Positions 29,083-39,189 are shown, counted from the first letter of the stretch. The stretch is 44,092 nt of DNA from Prorocentrum cordatum (GCA_963575745.1 CAUYUJ010008047.1:464173-508264); one strand, 5' to 3'. Notes: generated from the sequence alone by a model not told the origin. A program made the numbers and translations.

Positions 29083-29440
29083 ATCCGCCGACCCGATCGG
29101 CGTGTGTGAGGGGCTTGTCCGTTCGAGTCGTCGTCTCCGTCATTCGCTAGTCGTCGTCTGTCGTCCCCTTTCCCTGCGGCCCCCATTTCCCTGGGCCAGT
29201 CGCCGCTCCCCCCCTTTTCCTGGGCCCTCCTCCTCAAGCGCGCCAGCCAAAGCGAAATGAAGCAACGTCGTAGTCCAGTCGAAAGGAGGCCCCTTCCCTT
29301 TGATCCCTCCCCCGTCGGGGAGCGGGGGTCCCGGGCGGGTCCCGGGAGTGGGGTCCCGCGGGGGTCCTGAGGGGGGGTCGCCATCCACATTTGCTTGCCC
29401 CCGGGGGGGTCCTGGGTTCCAAAAAGCCGGAGGACGAACC
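29083..29440 (+). repeat. Dispersed ~250 bp repeat, copy 2
   Basis: AAATCCGCCGACCCGATCGG with a hairpin (CGCCGA, TCGGCG) begins it. GTCGAAAGGAGG, CTTCCCTTTGATCCCTCC and GGGTCCCGGG (about 29277-29345) end it, in the same order as 15786-16020. A GGGGGG-rich stretch with GGTCCTGGGTTCC follows to about 29420. Confidence 0.65.
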
Positions 29441-30205
29441 AAGAGTGCCCGAAGAGGCACCCAAGACGGTCCGAGAAGGCCTCGAATCGCCGAACGATCT
29501 GTCCGAAACGCCTGGACGGCCGCCAGATGGCCCATGAGGCCTGCAATACGCCCCAAGGCCTCCAGGAGCACCCCCAAAAAAGGGCCCAATGAGCACCATT
29601 CATCAATTCCCCTTTGGCTTGTTAAAGAACTTGGCGTCCTCGCCTCTTCTGCTTCCCGACGCTCCAAGACGGCCCAAGAAACCCCCCAAATCGCCCCAAG
29701 ACGGCTCAAAACTCTCCAAGAGGTGACGGAAAGCGCGCGTAGCGTGCGACCCGTTAGCCGGAAGGAATTAAACTAGGGGGGTGCAGAGGGGGTCGCATCC
29801 GCGGACCCTGGATTTAATGGCCCTAATTTCCTCCCAAGAGGCCTCAAGATAGCCGTAGACGGTCCAAGATGGCCTCCAAGACGGCTCCAGAGGGATCAAG
29901 AGGCCTCCAACTTCGCCCGAGATGCGTCAAAGACGGCCCAAGACGCCTCCCAGACGGTCCAAGAGGCCTCCAAGACGCCCCAAGAGGTTTCCAAGAGGCC
30001 TCCCAAGAGGCCCAAGAGAGGCATCATGGATGTTCTGATGGTGTTTGAAAGGTTTTGGGGGTTCTCGCCTTTTCGGCTCCCCGACACTCCAAAGACGGCC
30101 CAATGGGCCCCAAAGGCGGCTCCAAGAGTGGGCCCAGACGGGGTACCCGACCGAGCTTTTCGGCCCCTCGGCCTTAAGAGGCCCCTAAGAGGCCCCCAAG
30201 AGGCC
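29441..30205. repeat. GGCC/AAGA periodic repeat, best-developed block
   Basis: Hundreds of bases of AAGACGGCCC, AAGAGGCCTCC, AAGATGGCCTCC and similar words spaced mostly 10-12 bp. Two non-periodic inserts carry a shared core (TCGCCTTTTCGGCTCCCCGA type) at 29637-29679 and 30062-30102. Open frames are Arg/Lys/Pro-rich and not conserved. Confidence 0.75.
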
Positions 30206-30425
30206 CGCGAGGAGCGATGGGGAGGAGGAGGAGGAGGAGGAGGCGGAGGAGGAGGAGAAGGATGGGAGCAAGGATCAGCGAGGAGCGAGGAGGAGGAGGA
30301 GGAGGAGGATCAGCAGGTGGAGCAGGGAGCGAGAAGCAATGAGGAGGAGGATGAGGAGGAGGAGGAGAAGCGAGGTGGGGGAGCGCGGAGCGAGGAGGAG
30401 GAGGAGGACAAGGAGGAGCTATTCG
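30206..30425. repeat. GGA/GAG purine array
   Basis: GGAGGA arrays interrupted by GAGCAGG and GGGAGCG words. The frame through it gives Glu/Gly runs. Confidence 0.85.
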
Positions 30426-30730
30426 TCATACTCGCTTGTACTGAACGAGAGTCAATTCCGAGACGCCCTGAGGCTGAGGTGTTCAGGCCACTTTCGCCTG
30501 AGACATCCTCGCAAACCTGACCTCGGAGATGACCCTTTTATGCCCTTTGTGTTCCATTATGCCGTCCATGCCCCTTAAGCCCCGTATGCCCCCGATGTAC
30601 GCTTGTGTCTCCTATGCCCCTAGGCTCTAGGTCCCTGACGCTCACTTCTGCCCCTTTGGCCGCCCTTTATGCCCCTCATGTTCATTATGCCAATGTATGC
30701 CTTATTATGCCCCCTTGTGTCCGTTACCCT
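30426..30730. repeat. TTATGCCCC-type degenerate minisatellite
   Basis: About ten variants of TATGCCCC (TTATGCCCT, CATGCCCC, GTATGCCCC, CTATGCCCC, TTATGCCAA) lie between 30535 and 30715. They are irregularly spaced, mostly at 15-25 bp. The first ~100 bp is unique. Confidence 0.6.
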
Positions 30731-30934
30731 CCCCCTCTGTCATCTTTTCTGTCGTCATCGTCGTCACTGGCATCACGCTCAGGATGACCATAGTCATTAT
30801 CGCTAGCAACAGCATCGTCATCATCTCTAGCATCATCATCATCATCAGCATCATCAGCATCAACCTCATCATCATCACCACCACCATCACCACCAGCACC
30901 ACCACCATCACCATCACCACCACCATCACCATCG

Positions 30935-30968
<34 letters not shown>

Positions 30969-31016
30969 CCTCCTCCTCCTCCTCATCATCATCATCATCA
31001 TCATCATCATGATCAG

Positions 31017-31063
<47 letters not shown>

Positions 31064-31082
31064 GCATCAGCATCAGCATCAG

Positions 31083-31135
<53 letters not shown>

Positions 31136-31140
31136 CCGTG
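30731..31140. repeat. CAT/ATC microsatellite (~400 bp)
   Basis: CATCAT array with CAG, CAC and CCT variant blocks, including a TCCTCCTCC inset near 30965 and CAGCAT repeats near 31060-31085. Asp- or Met-rich minus-strand frames are by-products. Confidence 0.95.
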
Positions 31141-31505
31141 CTCTCTCGCATTATGATCCTCATATCCGTCAGAGACCTTCCGGACGGGAAGATAGAGGGC
31201 CAGAACGGACAGGCCAGCCATCTATTGCGTTCTGAAAGCAAATGCGCTTTCCGTCCCCGTGCCAAGCAGGTTCAATGGCCCAAGAGGGCCCCAAGACGGC
31301 CCAAGACGCCTCCACGACAGGTCAAAAGGCACCCAAGACGGCTCCAAGAGGGGGCCCAGACGGGGGACCCGAACGGACATCTTGAGCCCTTGCCCCTGAG
31401 ACGCTCTCAGGAGGCCTCAAGAGGCCTTCGAGACGCCCCCAAGAAGCTCCCAGGAAGCCCCTGGAGGCCCCCAGGAGGCTCCCGAGGCCCCAACCTTACC
31501 TCGAC
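31141..31505. repeat. GGCC/AAGA periodic repeat
   Basis: After ~120 bp of unique DNA, 31270-31500 carries CCCCAAGACGGCCC, CAAGACGCCTCC and AAGAGGCC words with 10-17 bp spacing. Confidence 0.7.
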
Positions 31506-31735
31506 CTTTTCCTCCCCAGAATCCTCCTCCTCCTCCTCCTCCTCCTCCTCCTCCTCCTCCTCCTCCTCCTCCTCCGCGTCCTCCTTCTTCTCCTGCTCCT
31601 CCGACTCCCATTATCCTCGCCCTCCTCCTGCTCATTCACCCCGTCATCCCCCTGCCCCTGCTCCTGCTCCTGCTCCTGCTCCTCCTCCTCCTCCTCCTCG
31701 TCGTCGTCTTCAGGGTCGGCGGCACCAGCCTTCAG
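31506..31735. repeat. TCC microsatellite with GCTCCT repeats
   Basis: CTCCTC (31520-31577) and CTGCTCCTGCTCC (31655-31700) arrays. Confidence 0.9.
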
Positions 31736-32099
31736 GCCTTCACAATAAAAAGGGGATGGGGGGGAAGGGCGAGGAAAAAAGAAGACGCGGAAGAGGAACC
31801 GCAGTGGGAGTTGGAGGCGGCCGGGGGTCGCAGCTGGTTGGGGCCCTAGATGATCGGTCAAGCAGTCGGCCAGGAGGGGGGAACAGGCCAAATCCGTTCA
31901 AAATCGGTTCCTGGATCCCTCCTGGGGACCACCTGTTGCAGTTTTTCGCCCCGGATCTGTTCTTCACGGTCCCGGGGCCCGAGAACGGCCCCCAGACGAG
32001 GAACAACGAAGCATGATCGACCCACGCACCCGGAAAGGAATATAGAAATGAAATGCGTTGCAACGTTCCAAAGACACCTGATTGGGCGACGGGCAAATG
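31736..32099. other. Mixed sequence, no gene recognised
   Basis: Includes TTTTTCGCCCC and CCCGGGGCCCGAGAA (about 31941-31985), similar in order to TTTTTCGCCCC and CCCGGGGCCCTGGGAA at 41997-42035. This may be another dispersed repeat. Confidence 0.4.
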
Positions 32100-33290
32100 C
32101 AATGCTGAATGTATCAATCTTGATGTACCGTGCTGAGGGCTGTGCTGTGCTTCGCCGTGCTGAATTGCGATGTGCCATGCCGCGATTGTACTCTATAGCG
32201 TTGTGGATCGAGTCCTCCTTTGCATCCGAGTCCTGTTCGAACTGATCTGGATCTTAAGCTCGAGCCGCCTGAGCACATAGTAGCTGCCCCGGAGCTACTT
32301 GACGGGGGGACATGCCGGGAGGACACGCCGCGGGACGTCCCAAAGGACGCGCCAGGCGACGTGCCAGGGGACGTGCCGTGGGAACGCACCGCGGGACGTG
32401 CCAAAGGGACGCACTACGGAACGTGCCAATGGACGTGCCACGGGACGTGCCAGGGGACGCGCCGCGCGACGAGCCAGGGGGACTCGCCACGGGACGCGCC
32501 ACGGAACGTACCAAGGAACGTGCCAGGTTGCAATGCTGAATGTATCAATCTTGATGTACCGTGCTGAGGGCTGTGCTGTGCTTCGCCGTGCTGAATTGCG
32601 ATGTGCCATGCCGCGATTGTACTCTATAGCGTTGTGGATCGAGTCCTCCTTTGCATCCGAGTCCTGTTCGAACTGATCTGGATCTTAAGCTCGAGCCGCC
32701 TGAGCACATAGTAGCTGCCCCGGAGCTACTTGACGGGGGGACATGCCGGGAGGACACGCCGCGGGACGTCCCAAAGGACGCGCCAGGCGACGTGCCAGGG
32801 GACGTGCCGTGGGAACGCACCGCGGGACGTGCCAAAGGGACGCACTACGGAACGTGCCAATGGACGTGCCACGGGACGTGCCAGGGGACGCGCCGCGCGA
32901 CGAGCCAGGGGGACTCGCCACGGGACGCGCCACGGAACGTACCAAGGAACGTGCCAGGTTGCAATGCTGAATGTATCAATCTTGATGTGCCGTGCCGAGA
33001 GCTGTGCTGTGCTGCTCCGTGCTGAATTGCGATGTGCCATGCCGCGATTGTACTCTATAGCGTTGTGGATCGAGTCCTCCTTTGCATCAGAGTCCTGTTC
33101 GAACTGATCTGGATCTTAAGCTCGAGCCGCCTGAGCACATAGTAGCTGCCCCGGAGCTAATTGACAGGGGGACATGCCGGGAGGACGCGCCGCGGGACGT
33201 TCCAAAGGACGCGCCAGGCGACGTGCCAGGGGACGTGCCGTGGGAACGCACCGCGGGACGTGCCAAGGGGACGCGCTACGGAACGTGCTG
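32100..33290. repeat. 431 bp tandem repeat, 2.8 units
   Basis: Units start at CAATGCTGAATG at 32100, 32531 and 32962. Units 1 and 2 look identical over 431 bp by eye. Unit 3 is truncated near 33290 and has about a dozen differences. The second half of each unit is an internal degenerate minisatellite of GGGACGTGCCA words on a 9-18 bp rhythm. The identical open frames on both strands reflect duplication, not selection. Confidence 0.95.
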
Positions 33291-33299
33291 GGGACAAGA

Positions 33300-34600
33300 A
33301 TTTCGCTCGGGACATCCTGCCCACAACCTCATGCTAGATATCCGCCCAGGCAACCTGGACACATGAAAACAAGCGTTTTGCTCAACACATCTTCAACACA
33401 TGCTCATGCTAGACATCCGCCTGGGCGAACTGGACACGTGAAAACAAGTGATCCACTCGAGATATCCTCAACATATCTTCGTGTTAGACGGTGAGAGGTC
33501 CGCCTGGGTGACCTGGGCACGTGAAAACAAGCGTTTTTCTCTGGACGTTCTCAACACCTCCTCATGCTAGACATCCGCCTGGGCGACCTGGACACGTGAA
33601 AGCAAACGTCTCGCTCGAGACATCCTCAACACATCTTCATGTTAGACATCCGCCTGGGCGACTTGAACACGTGAAAACAAGCGCTTCGCTCAAGACATTC
33701 TCAACTCATCATCATGCTAGACATCAGCCTGGGCGAACTGGACACGTGCAAAGAAGTGTCTCGATGGAGACTTCCTCAACACATCCTCATGCTAGACATT
33801 CACCTTGGCGACCTGGACGCGTGAAAGCAAACGTCTCGCTCGAGACATCCTCAACACATCTTCATGTTAGACATCCGCCTGGGCGACTTGAACACGTGAA
33901 AACAAGCGCTTCGCTGAAGACATTCTCAACTCATCATCATGCTAGACATCCGCCTGGGCAACCTGGACACGTGCAAAGAAGCGTCTCGACCGAGACTTCC
34001 TCAACACATCCTCATGCTAGACATTCACTTTGGCGACCTGGACGCGTGACAACATGCGTCTCGCTCGAGACATCCTCAACACATCCTCATGCTAGACATT
34101 CACTTTGGCGACCTGGACGCGTGAAAACAAACGTCTCGCTCGAGACATCCTCAACACATCTTCATGTTAGACATCCGCCTGGGCGACTTGAACACGTGAA
34201 AACAAGCGCTTCGCTCAAGACATTCTCAACTCATCATCATGCTAGACATCCGCCTGGGTAACCTGGACACGTGCAAAGAAGCGTCTCGATCGAGACTTCC
34301 TCAACACATCCTCATGCTAGACATTCACTTTGGCGACCTGGACGCGTGAAAACATGCGTCTCGCTCGAGACATCCTCAACAGATCCTCATGCTAGACATT
34401 CTGCCTGGGCGACCTGGACGCGTGACACCAAGCGTCTCGCTCGAGACATCCTCAAGACCTGGACTCGTGAAAACAAGCATTTCGCTGGAGAGATCCTCTG
34501 AATCCTGGCCCCCCAGGAGAGAACCATCTATAACACGAAACAAGCGTTTCGCTCGAGACATCCTCAACCATTTCTGCACAACAAGCGTCTCGCCTGGGAC
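33300..34600. repeat. 75 bp satellite with higher-order repeats
   Basis: AGACAT landmarks fall at 33411, 33569, 33644, 33719, 33794, 33869, 33944, then every 75 bp to 34394; one interval is 83 bp. About 15 units are present. Three unit types recur as A-B-C over 225 bp, and once with a fourth unit over 300 bp: CTTGAACACG starts at 33662, 33887 and 34187. A typical unit reads GTGAAAACAAGCG, TCGCTCGAGACATCCTC, CATGCTAGACATCCGCCTGG. As 75 is a multiple of three, one plus frame stays open for 246 codons (33521-34261). The last ~130 bp are degenerate. Confidence 0.95.
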
Positions 34601-34980
34601 ATCCTCAATCATAATTTCGCTGGCCCTCTTCCCGCGTCGTTATCTACTGCAAATAGTGTGGCCGGCCTTCTTCCCGTCGATTCCGGGGGTAAACAGCTAA
34701 AAGAGAACCCTGAGCAGACGCCCTTTCCAGGAAAAAATGCTAACAAAAACACCTCGAAGCCAGAACCTCGAGCCCCTCCCCCCTGGCCAGAACCAGAGCT
34801 GGGCCACCTCAGACCACCAGCTGGCTCCAAATTGGGAGTGGCCACTCCTCGTCGTCGCCATCGAAGTGGAAGCTGACCGCCCTCTTCCGCACGACGGCCT
34901 GCATCGAAGAGCCCTCCCCCCCTCGGCGCCCGCGCGGGATGGCCGCAAGGCCTGCTCGCTCGAGCCATTCACGAGGCAGG
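34601..34980. other. Mixed sequence, no gene recognised
   Basis: Unique DNA with GGCCAGAACC and CCACTCCTCGTCGTCGCC. Frames on both strands overlap and have no domain. Confidence 0.35.
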
Positions 34981-35165
34981 AGGAGGGGAGGCGAAGCAGG
35001 GGCAGGATGAGGAGGGGGAGGGGAGCGGAGGGGAATGGGGAGGGGGATGAGGGAGGGAACGGGGGAGGGGGGGGGGACAGGAGCGGGGGGAACAAGGGGG
35101 GGAGAGAGAGAGAGAGAGAGAGAGAGGACAAGAGAGAGAGCGAGAGGGAGAGAGAGGCCAAAGAG
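34981..35165. repeat. GGGGA and GA purine tract
   Basis: AGGGGGAGGGGAGCGG-type DNA then a GAGAGA array (about 35102-35160). Confidence 0.85.
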
Positions 35166-36030
35166 AAGCGGCACGGACGCGGACCTCGGGTCAACCCGGG
35201 CGTTCCGCGGCACGCGACGGGTCCGCCGACCGAGCCCCAGTGGCAAGCGCGGTCGGTGCGCCGAGCGAGGGGCGGGCAGGGAGCACGCGCTGCCTCGTGC
35301 GGGGGGGGGGGGGGGGCGGTGACTCGGGGGGCGGAGAAAGGTGCACCTTCCGTGCCCCTGTCTGGCGTCCCTCTGGGGCACAGGATGTGCGCCCTTCCTT
35401 CCCCCCCAATCTGCGTATCGCTGTCCCATGGCGCGACGCTCGATGCTTGCAGTGGACAGAGGTACCTGGCGGCGGACACCCTGCGCGACAGCCAAGGCGC
35501 TCGCGGAAAGGCGGCCGGGGGTGAGGTAACGTCTTGGCAAGGCGCCGCCCTGGCCAAAGAATTACCCCCTCGAGTGAACCGCGATAGGTCTTGAATACCC
35601 CCCAAATTATGGGGAAATAATTCTGTTTCGGGGCCCAAATGAAGTTTGCCGACAGTTAACAATCATCGGGAAACAATTATTCCACCGCTGCCACCGTCGC
35701 GGAGGAGGAGGAGGCGGATGATAATTTGCTGCCAGCCAAGAGCTTTGGGGGGAGGGCCTGGCAGTATTAAAGACCTCTTGCGGTTACCCCTCGGTGTTCG
35801 GCAAGGCGCTGCTAGCTGGGCAGGGCCTCCAGGGAAAGGCGAAAATGTGTGGTGAAACGCGCCACGCGCACTAGTGGCTGGGCGCCTGGCTCGACCCAAA
35901 GCAACACGCGGAAGAGTGCGCAGCGAGAAGCTGGCGGAGGGTGGCTCCAAGAACGGCCTGCGTGCGCATCTCGCAACACAGCACGGCGTAGCTAGATGCC
36001 CCCCCGGGCGGGGTCCGAGCAGATGGGGTC
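35166..36030. other. Mixed GC-rich sequence, no gene recognised
   Basis: Includes a G run near 35301-35315, a small inverted repeat AATTAT/ATAATT near 35604-35623 with AACAATTATT near 35675, and GGAGGAGGAGG near 35701. A long minus-strand frame (34697-35662) has biased Arg/Pro/Ser composition from this DNA and no domain. Confidence 0.35.
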
Positions 36031-36168
36031 GGAGGATCGCGCCGCATCGCCGATGTATCGGCGATGCATCGGCGACGTCTGCGCTGCATCGGCGACGTCG
36101 GCGAGGAGAAAATCGGGCTCCGCATCGAGCCGCATCGCCGATACATCGGCGATGCGGCGCGATCCTCC
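36031..36168. mobile_element. Perfect 37 bp inverted repeat, 138 bp element
   Basis: Arms 36031-36067 and 36132-36168 are exact reverse complements (start GGAGGATCGCGCCGCATC), with a 64 bp spacer rich in ATCGGCGACG words. The inner 24 bp of each arm is itself a hairpin (11 bp stems GCATCGCCGAT/ATCGGCGATGC, 2 nt loop; 36044-36067 and 36132-36155). No target-site duplication and no coding capacity are seen. It may be a MITE/fold-back or a recombination product. Confidence 0.9.
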
Positions 36169-36365
36169 AATCTAATCCAGGACGGCTGGCCGCTGGAAAG
36201 CACGGCGGTGGCAGCTTCGGCCTGCGCGGCAGCGTCGTGGCATTGGCGTTGGAGGGCATGTGGCCGCCCGGGCCTGGACACTGACGCTGGTGGCGGTGTA
36301 ACTGGCATCGAGGCTTTGTGCCTCGGCAGCACTAGCCGGTGGGCCGACGGTGCACGATGTGGCAG
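36169..36365. other. Unique GC-rich spacer
   Basis: No repeat family or gene recognised. Confidence 0.35.
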
Positions 36366-36795
36366 AAGAGCCCAGAATCAAATCGCTAAGTCGGATCGGC
36401 GATCGAGACGAATCGGATCGGCGGAAATCGGCGGCCAAGTCGGGAGCGGTCGAATCAACGGAGTTCGGCAGTCTAGTAAGGCCTCCACTGAGAAACCAAA
36501 GCCCACTTCGCCGAAGTCAAACCGCATCGGAACCGGAATCGATCGAAATCGAATCGAATCGAGTCGGGGGCATCGAGATCAGCCCTGAGGCGGGGCATCC
36601 GAAACTGAAAGGGTCAACCTCGTGGAAGACCGCGGGGGGCAGCGCGCACCTGCAAGGCACTGGGCGGGCGCTCTCGCCGGCCACGACCGGCGCGGGTCGC
36701 GGGACTCGACCTCCCTGACGCGCGCGGAACGCGCCAGGGGGGCCCCAGCGCCGATCCAAGAAATCTGCGCGGAGCTCTAAAAGTTTATGGTTATG
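36366..36795 (+). repeat. Composite ~430 bp dispersed element, copy 1
   Basis: First module (36366-36590): AGTCGGATCGG, GGCGGAAATCGGC, GCAGTCTAGTA, AAGGCCTCCACTGAGAAACC and many ATCGAATCG words. Then a GC-rich interior with GGAACGCGCCAGGG. Last module (36747-36795): GATCCAAGAAATC, GCGCGGAGC, AAGTTTATGGTTATGC. The same order is found at 42106-42500. Confidence 0.7.
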
Positions 36796-37140
36796 CAGTT
36801 TTGGTCTTCGAGGGCAGCGCGCTCCTGCGAGGGACCCAGCGGGCGATATCGTCGGCCACAGCTGACGCGGGGCGCGGGATGCGACCTCGGCGATCGACCT
36901 CGGTGCAGCCCCTGGCAGTGGCGCGTGATCCCCCGACCCCATCTACTCGGACCCCATCTGCGAGGCCTGGAGCCTCCGAAGTCGAAAGGACCCGCCTCGC
37001 GGATGACCCTGGGGGGCAGGGCGCACCTGCGAGGGGCTGAGCGGGCGCTCTGGTCGGCCACGGCCGGCGGCGAGGGTGCGGGGTTGCAGTCTCGATCGAC
37101 CTCGGCGCGGCTCCCGGGGCAGTCGCGCCGCGGAAAAAGA
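36600..37140. repeat. Diverged ~175-200 bp repeat, three units
   Basis: GGCAGCGCGCACCTGC-type starts at about 36642, 36818 and 37016. Each is followed by GCGGGCGCTCT or GCGGGCGATAT, CGGCCAC and a GACCTC/CGATCGACCTCGG stretch. The first unit overlaps the interior of the composite element at 36366. Confidence 0.6.
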
Positions 37141-37224
37141 TTCCCGCGTGGTCCGGGGGAGGGCCACGAGCCACTGGCGAGCCGCGGTGCGCGCGAGGGC
37201 CAAGGGGCGGCGCGCAGAAGGGGG

Positions 37225-37345
37225 CGGCGCGAGGGGGGGCCTTCCAAGAAGCCAAGGGGCTTCTCAAAGGCAGGGGGCGTCTTAGAAGACGCTAGGGCCC
37301 TCTGAGAGGCCCCTGCCTTCCAAGAAGCCTCGTGGCTCCGTGGAA
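37225..37345. repeat. Nested hairpin around GCGTCTTAGAAGACGC
   Basis: The perfect palindrome at 37277-37292 sits near outer arms AAGGCAGGGG (37267-37276) and CCCCTGCCTT (37310-37319). CTTCCAAGAAGCC flanks it on both sides as a direct repeat. Confidence 0.8.
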
Positions 37346-38000
37346 GACCTCCCCCCTCGCGCCACCCCCTTGTGCGCGCCGCCGAACCAAGGGGCGAGGG
37401 CGCCTGAGGAGGGCCAGCACCGTGCAGGGCACCCTGGGACCTGTTGGAGGCCAGGAACCCCACATTCATACAGGTCCGCCTCCTTCCTCCTCCCTCCCCC
37501 TCCTCCTCTGATCGATCCCCTCCTTCCTTGAAGAGGGGAAGGGGATCAACGTAATAGATCTGTACCGCTGTCCTCCTCCGAAGGGCGAGCCCGAGCCTGG
37601 CCTGAGTGCCCGCGCACGTGTCCGCGCCAGCGGAGACTGTGGCAGTCTGGCTCGGAGGGCGATCCGGAAGAGCGACCTCTGGCCCGTTGGCAAACAGGGC
37701 CGCCGGAGAGACGCTGCTGCTGCCCGCGGCGGGGGCCGAGGGAGACGACTCGTCCGGATTGCGCAGATCGCTGCCTGGCCCGAGAAAATGATTGTCCTGT
37801 TCACCGGCAGAGAGAACGGGGGGCCCAGGCTGGCTGGCCTTGGCCACTTGAGGGGGCCACCACCGCGCCCAATACGGCCCGAAAACCCTCGACAGGCCCC
37901 CAACGGACTCCCAAGAAGCCCCAAAATATACTGCCAACGGCCCTCAGAGGCCCCAACGTGGCCCCCAAGGGGTCTCAAGTAAATGTTCGAAAAGAAGGAA
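37346..38000. other. Mixed sequence, no gene recognised
   Basis: GC-rich DNA. 37850-37980 carries GGGGGCCACC, CCCCAACGG, CCCAAGAAGCCCC words of the GGCC/AAGA class. A minus-strand frame (36777-37937) spans much of it with no domain. Confidence 0.35.
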
Positions 38001-39185
38001 GCGGGAGTACGGGGAACTGAGGCGGAAGAGAAAGGATGAAAAAGGATGAGAGAACTCCTTCCATCTGTGTTGTTGCACTGGCACGGTGGTGGGGCTAGTC
38101 TCAGGCAGCTGGAAACGCACCAATAGCTGCAATGCCACTGTCACTAAACCAAAGGAGTCGCGGCTACAACAACATCATTACGCACACGGCACAGCTACGA
38201 CCACGATCCCACAACGGTGAACGGTGACGGTAAACGATGCCGCAACGATGAACAGGCCAACTCACCTCATCAATGTTCGCATTGTCTTTTTGCAGCGGTG
38301 CGCGGCCGTTGGCGCGCGCACCTCCTGTGCACACTAGGTCGAACTGTCCCATTGGCCGACAGCAGAAGTGCACATAGCAAGGAGCGGGTGAACGAGTGGA
38401 GCAGGGGAAGGAAGGAAGGGCGAAGGTGGTCCTCAAGAACTGGAAAAAGGGAATATGATGGGAACAGGGAGGATTATTTTTTTACTGTGCCAAGGAAATA
38501 CAGTGAAAGGCCAAGCGGGGGAAGGGAGGTGAGGAGAACGAGGGGGAATGCATCCATGATGAAGGTAATAATGACGAGGAGGGAAGGAGGAGGACGACGG
38601 AGACGAATCAGCAACTAGAACCAACTCGGATCCAGAACGATAGTCCTTGGACCACCCTTCGACACTCCTAAAACATAATCCTCCTACTCATCCCCCTCCC
38701 CCCTTCTCCTCCTGACCCTGCTCCCCCTCAATCTGCCCCCCGTGCTAAGCTAAGGAAGAAGCGGAGGAGACGGGATTGACGTCGGGAGCCTCCCAAAACT
38801 AGCTAGCACGCCTCTAGAATTCGTCCAGAATCCCTAACAATTTCTCCTCCTCCACCTCCTCCTCCTCCACTCGCTCCCCGTGCCGACACCATTCGATACT
38901 GCACGCGGCGCCACTAAGAGATTTCTTTGATCTCGAAAAGCCCCACTGGGCATAGCCTCTTGTCCAGTGCATGGCCGGGCGACAGTGGCCTAGGATCTTT
39001 CGCCCTCGCACACAGGGCAGGCACGGCTTTCCCGGGGATGCAGGGCCGCACGGGCCTGAATGCCCATCCGTGCCGATGGACCATCACAAACACCCGCCCC
39101 GGGTGCCCGAAACAAGGACGGCAATGCCAGCGATCGTGCATCCGCGGATTCTGCGCGTTTGCCTTCGTCGCGATGCAGTCGCCTC
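38001..39185. other. Mixed sequence, no gene recognised
   Basis: Lower-GC, non-repetitive DNA with an AAGGAAGG purine stretch near 38403 and TCCTCC runs near 38680 and 38847. Minus-strand frames near 38914-39141 include HDRWHCRPCFG, a single CxxC, but no family is recognised. Confidence 0.35.
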
Positions 39186-39189
39186 AAGG

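Noticed and set aside
28212-29260. Long Ser/Pro-rich frames in the TCC region
   Set aside because: Low-complexity translation of TCC; no conserved domain.
30697-32016. 439-codon plus-strand frame
   Set aside because: It joins a CAT array, periodic GGCC DNA and a TCC array, with no domain and no consistent composition.
32100-34500. CRISPR-like array of repeats
   Set aside because: Units of 431 and 75 bp are contiguous tandem repeats without unique spacers, in a eukaryotic context.
34697-35662. 321-codon minus-strand frame
   Set aside because: Arg/Ser/Pro/Leu bias follows the purine tracts it crosses; overlapping frames are open too.
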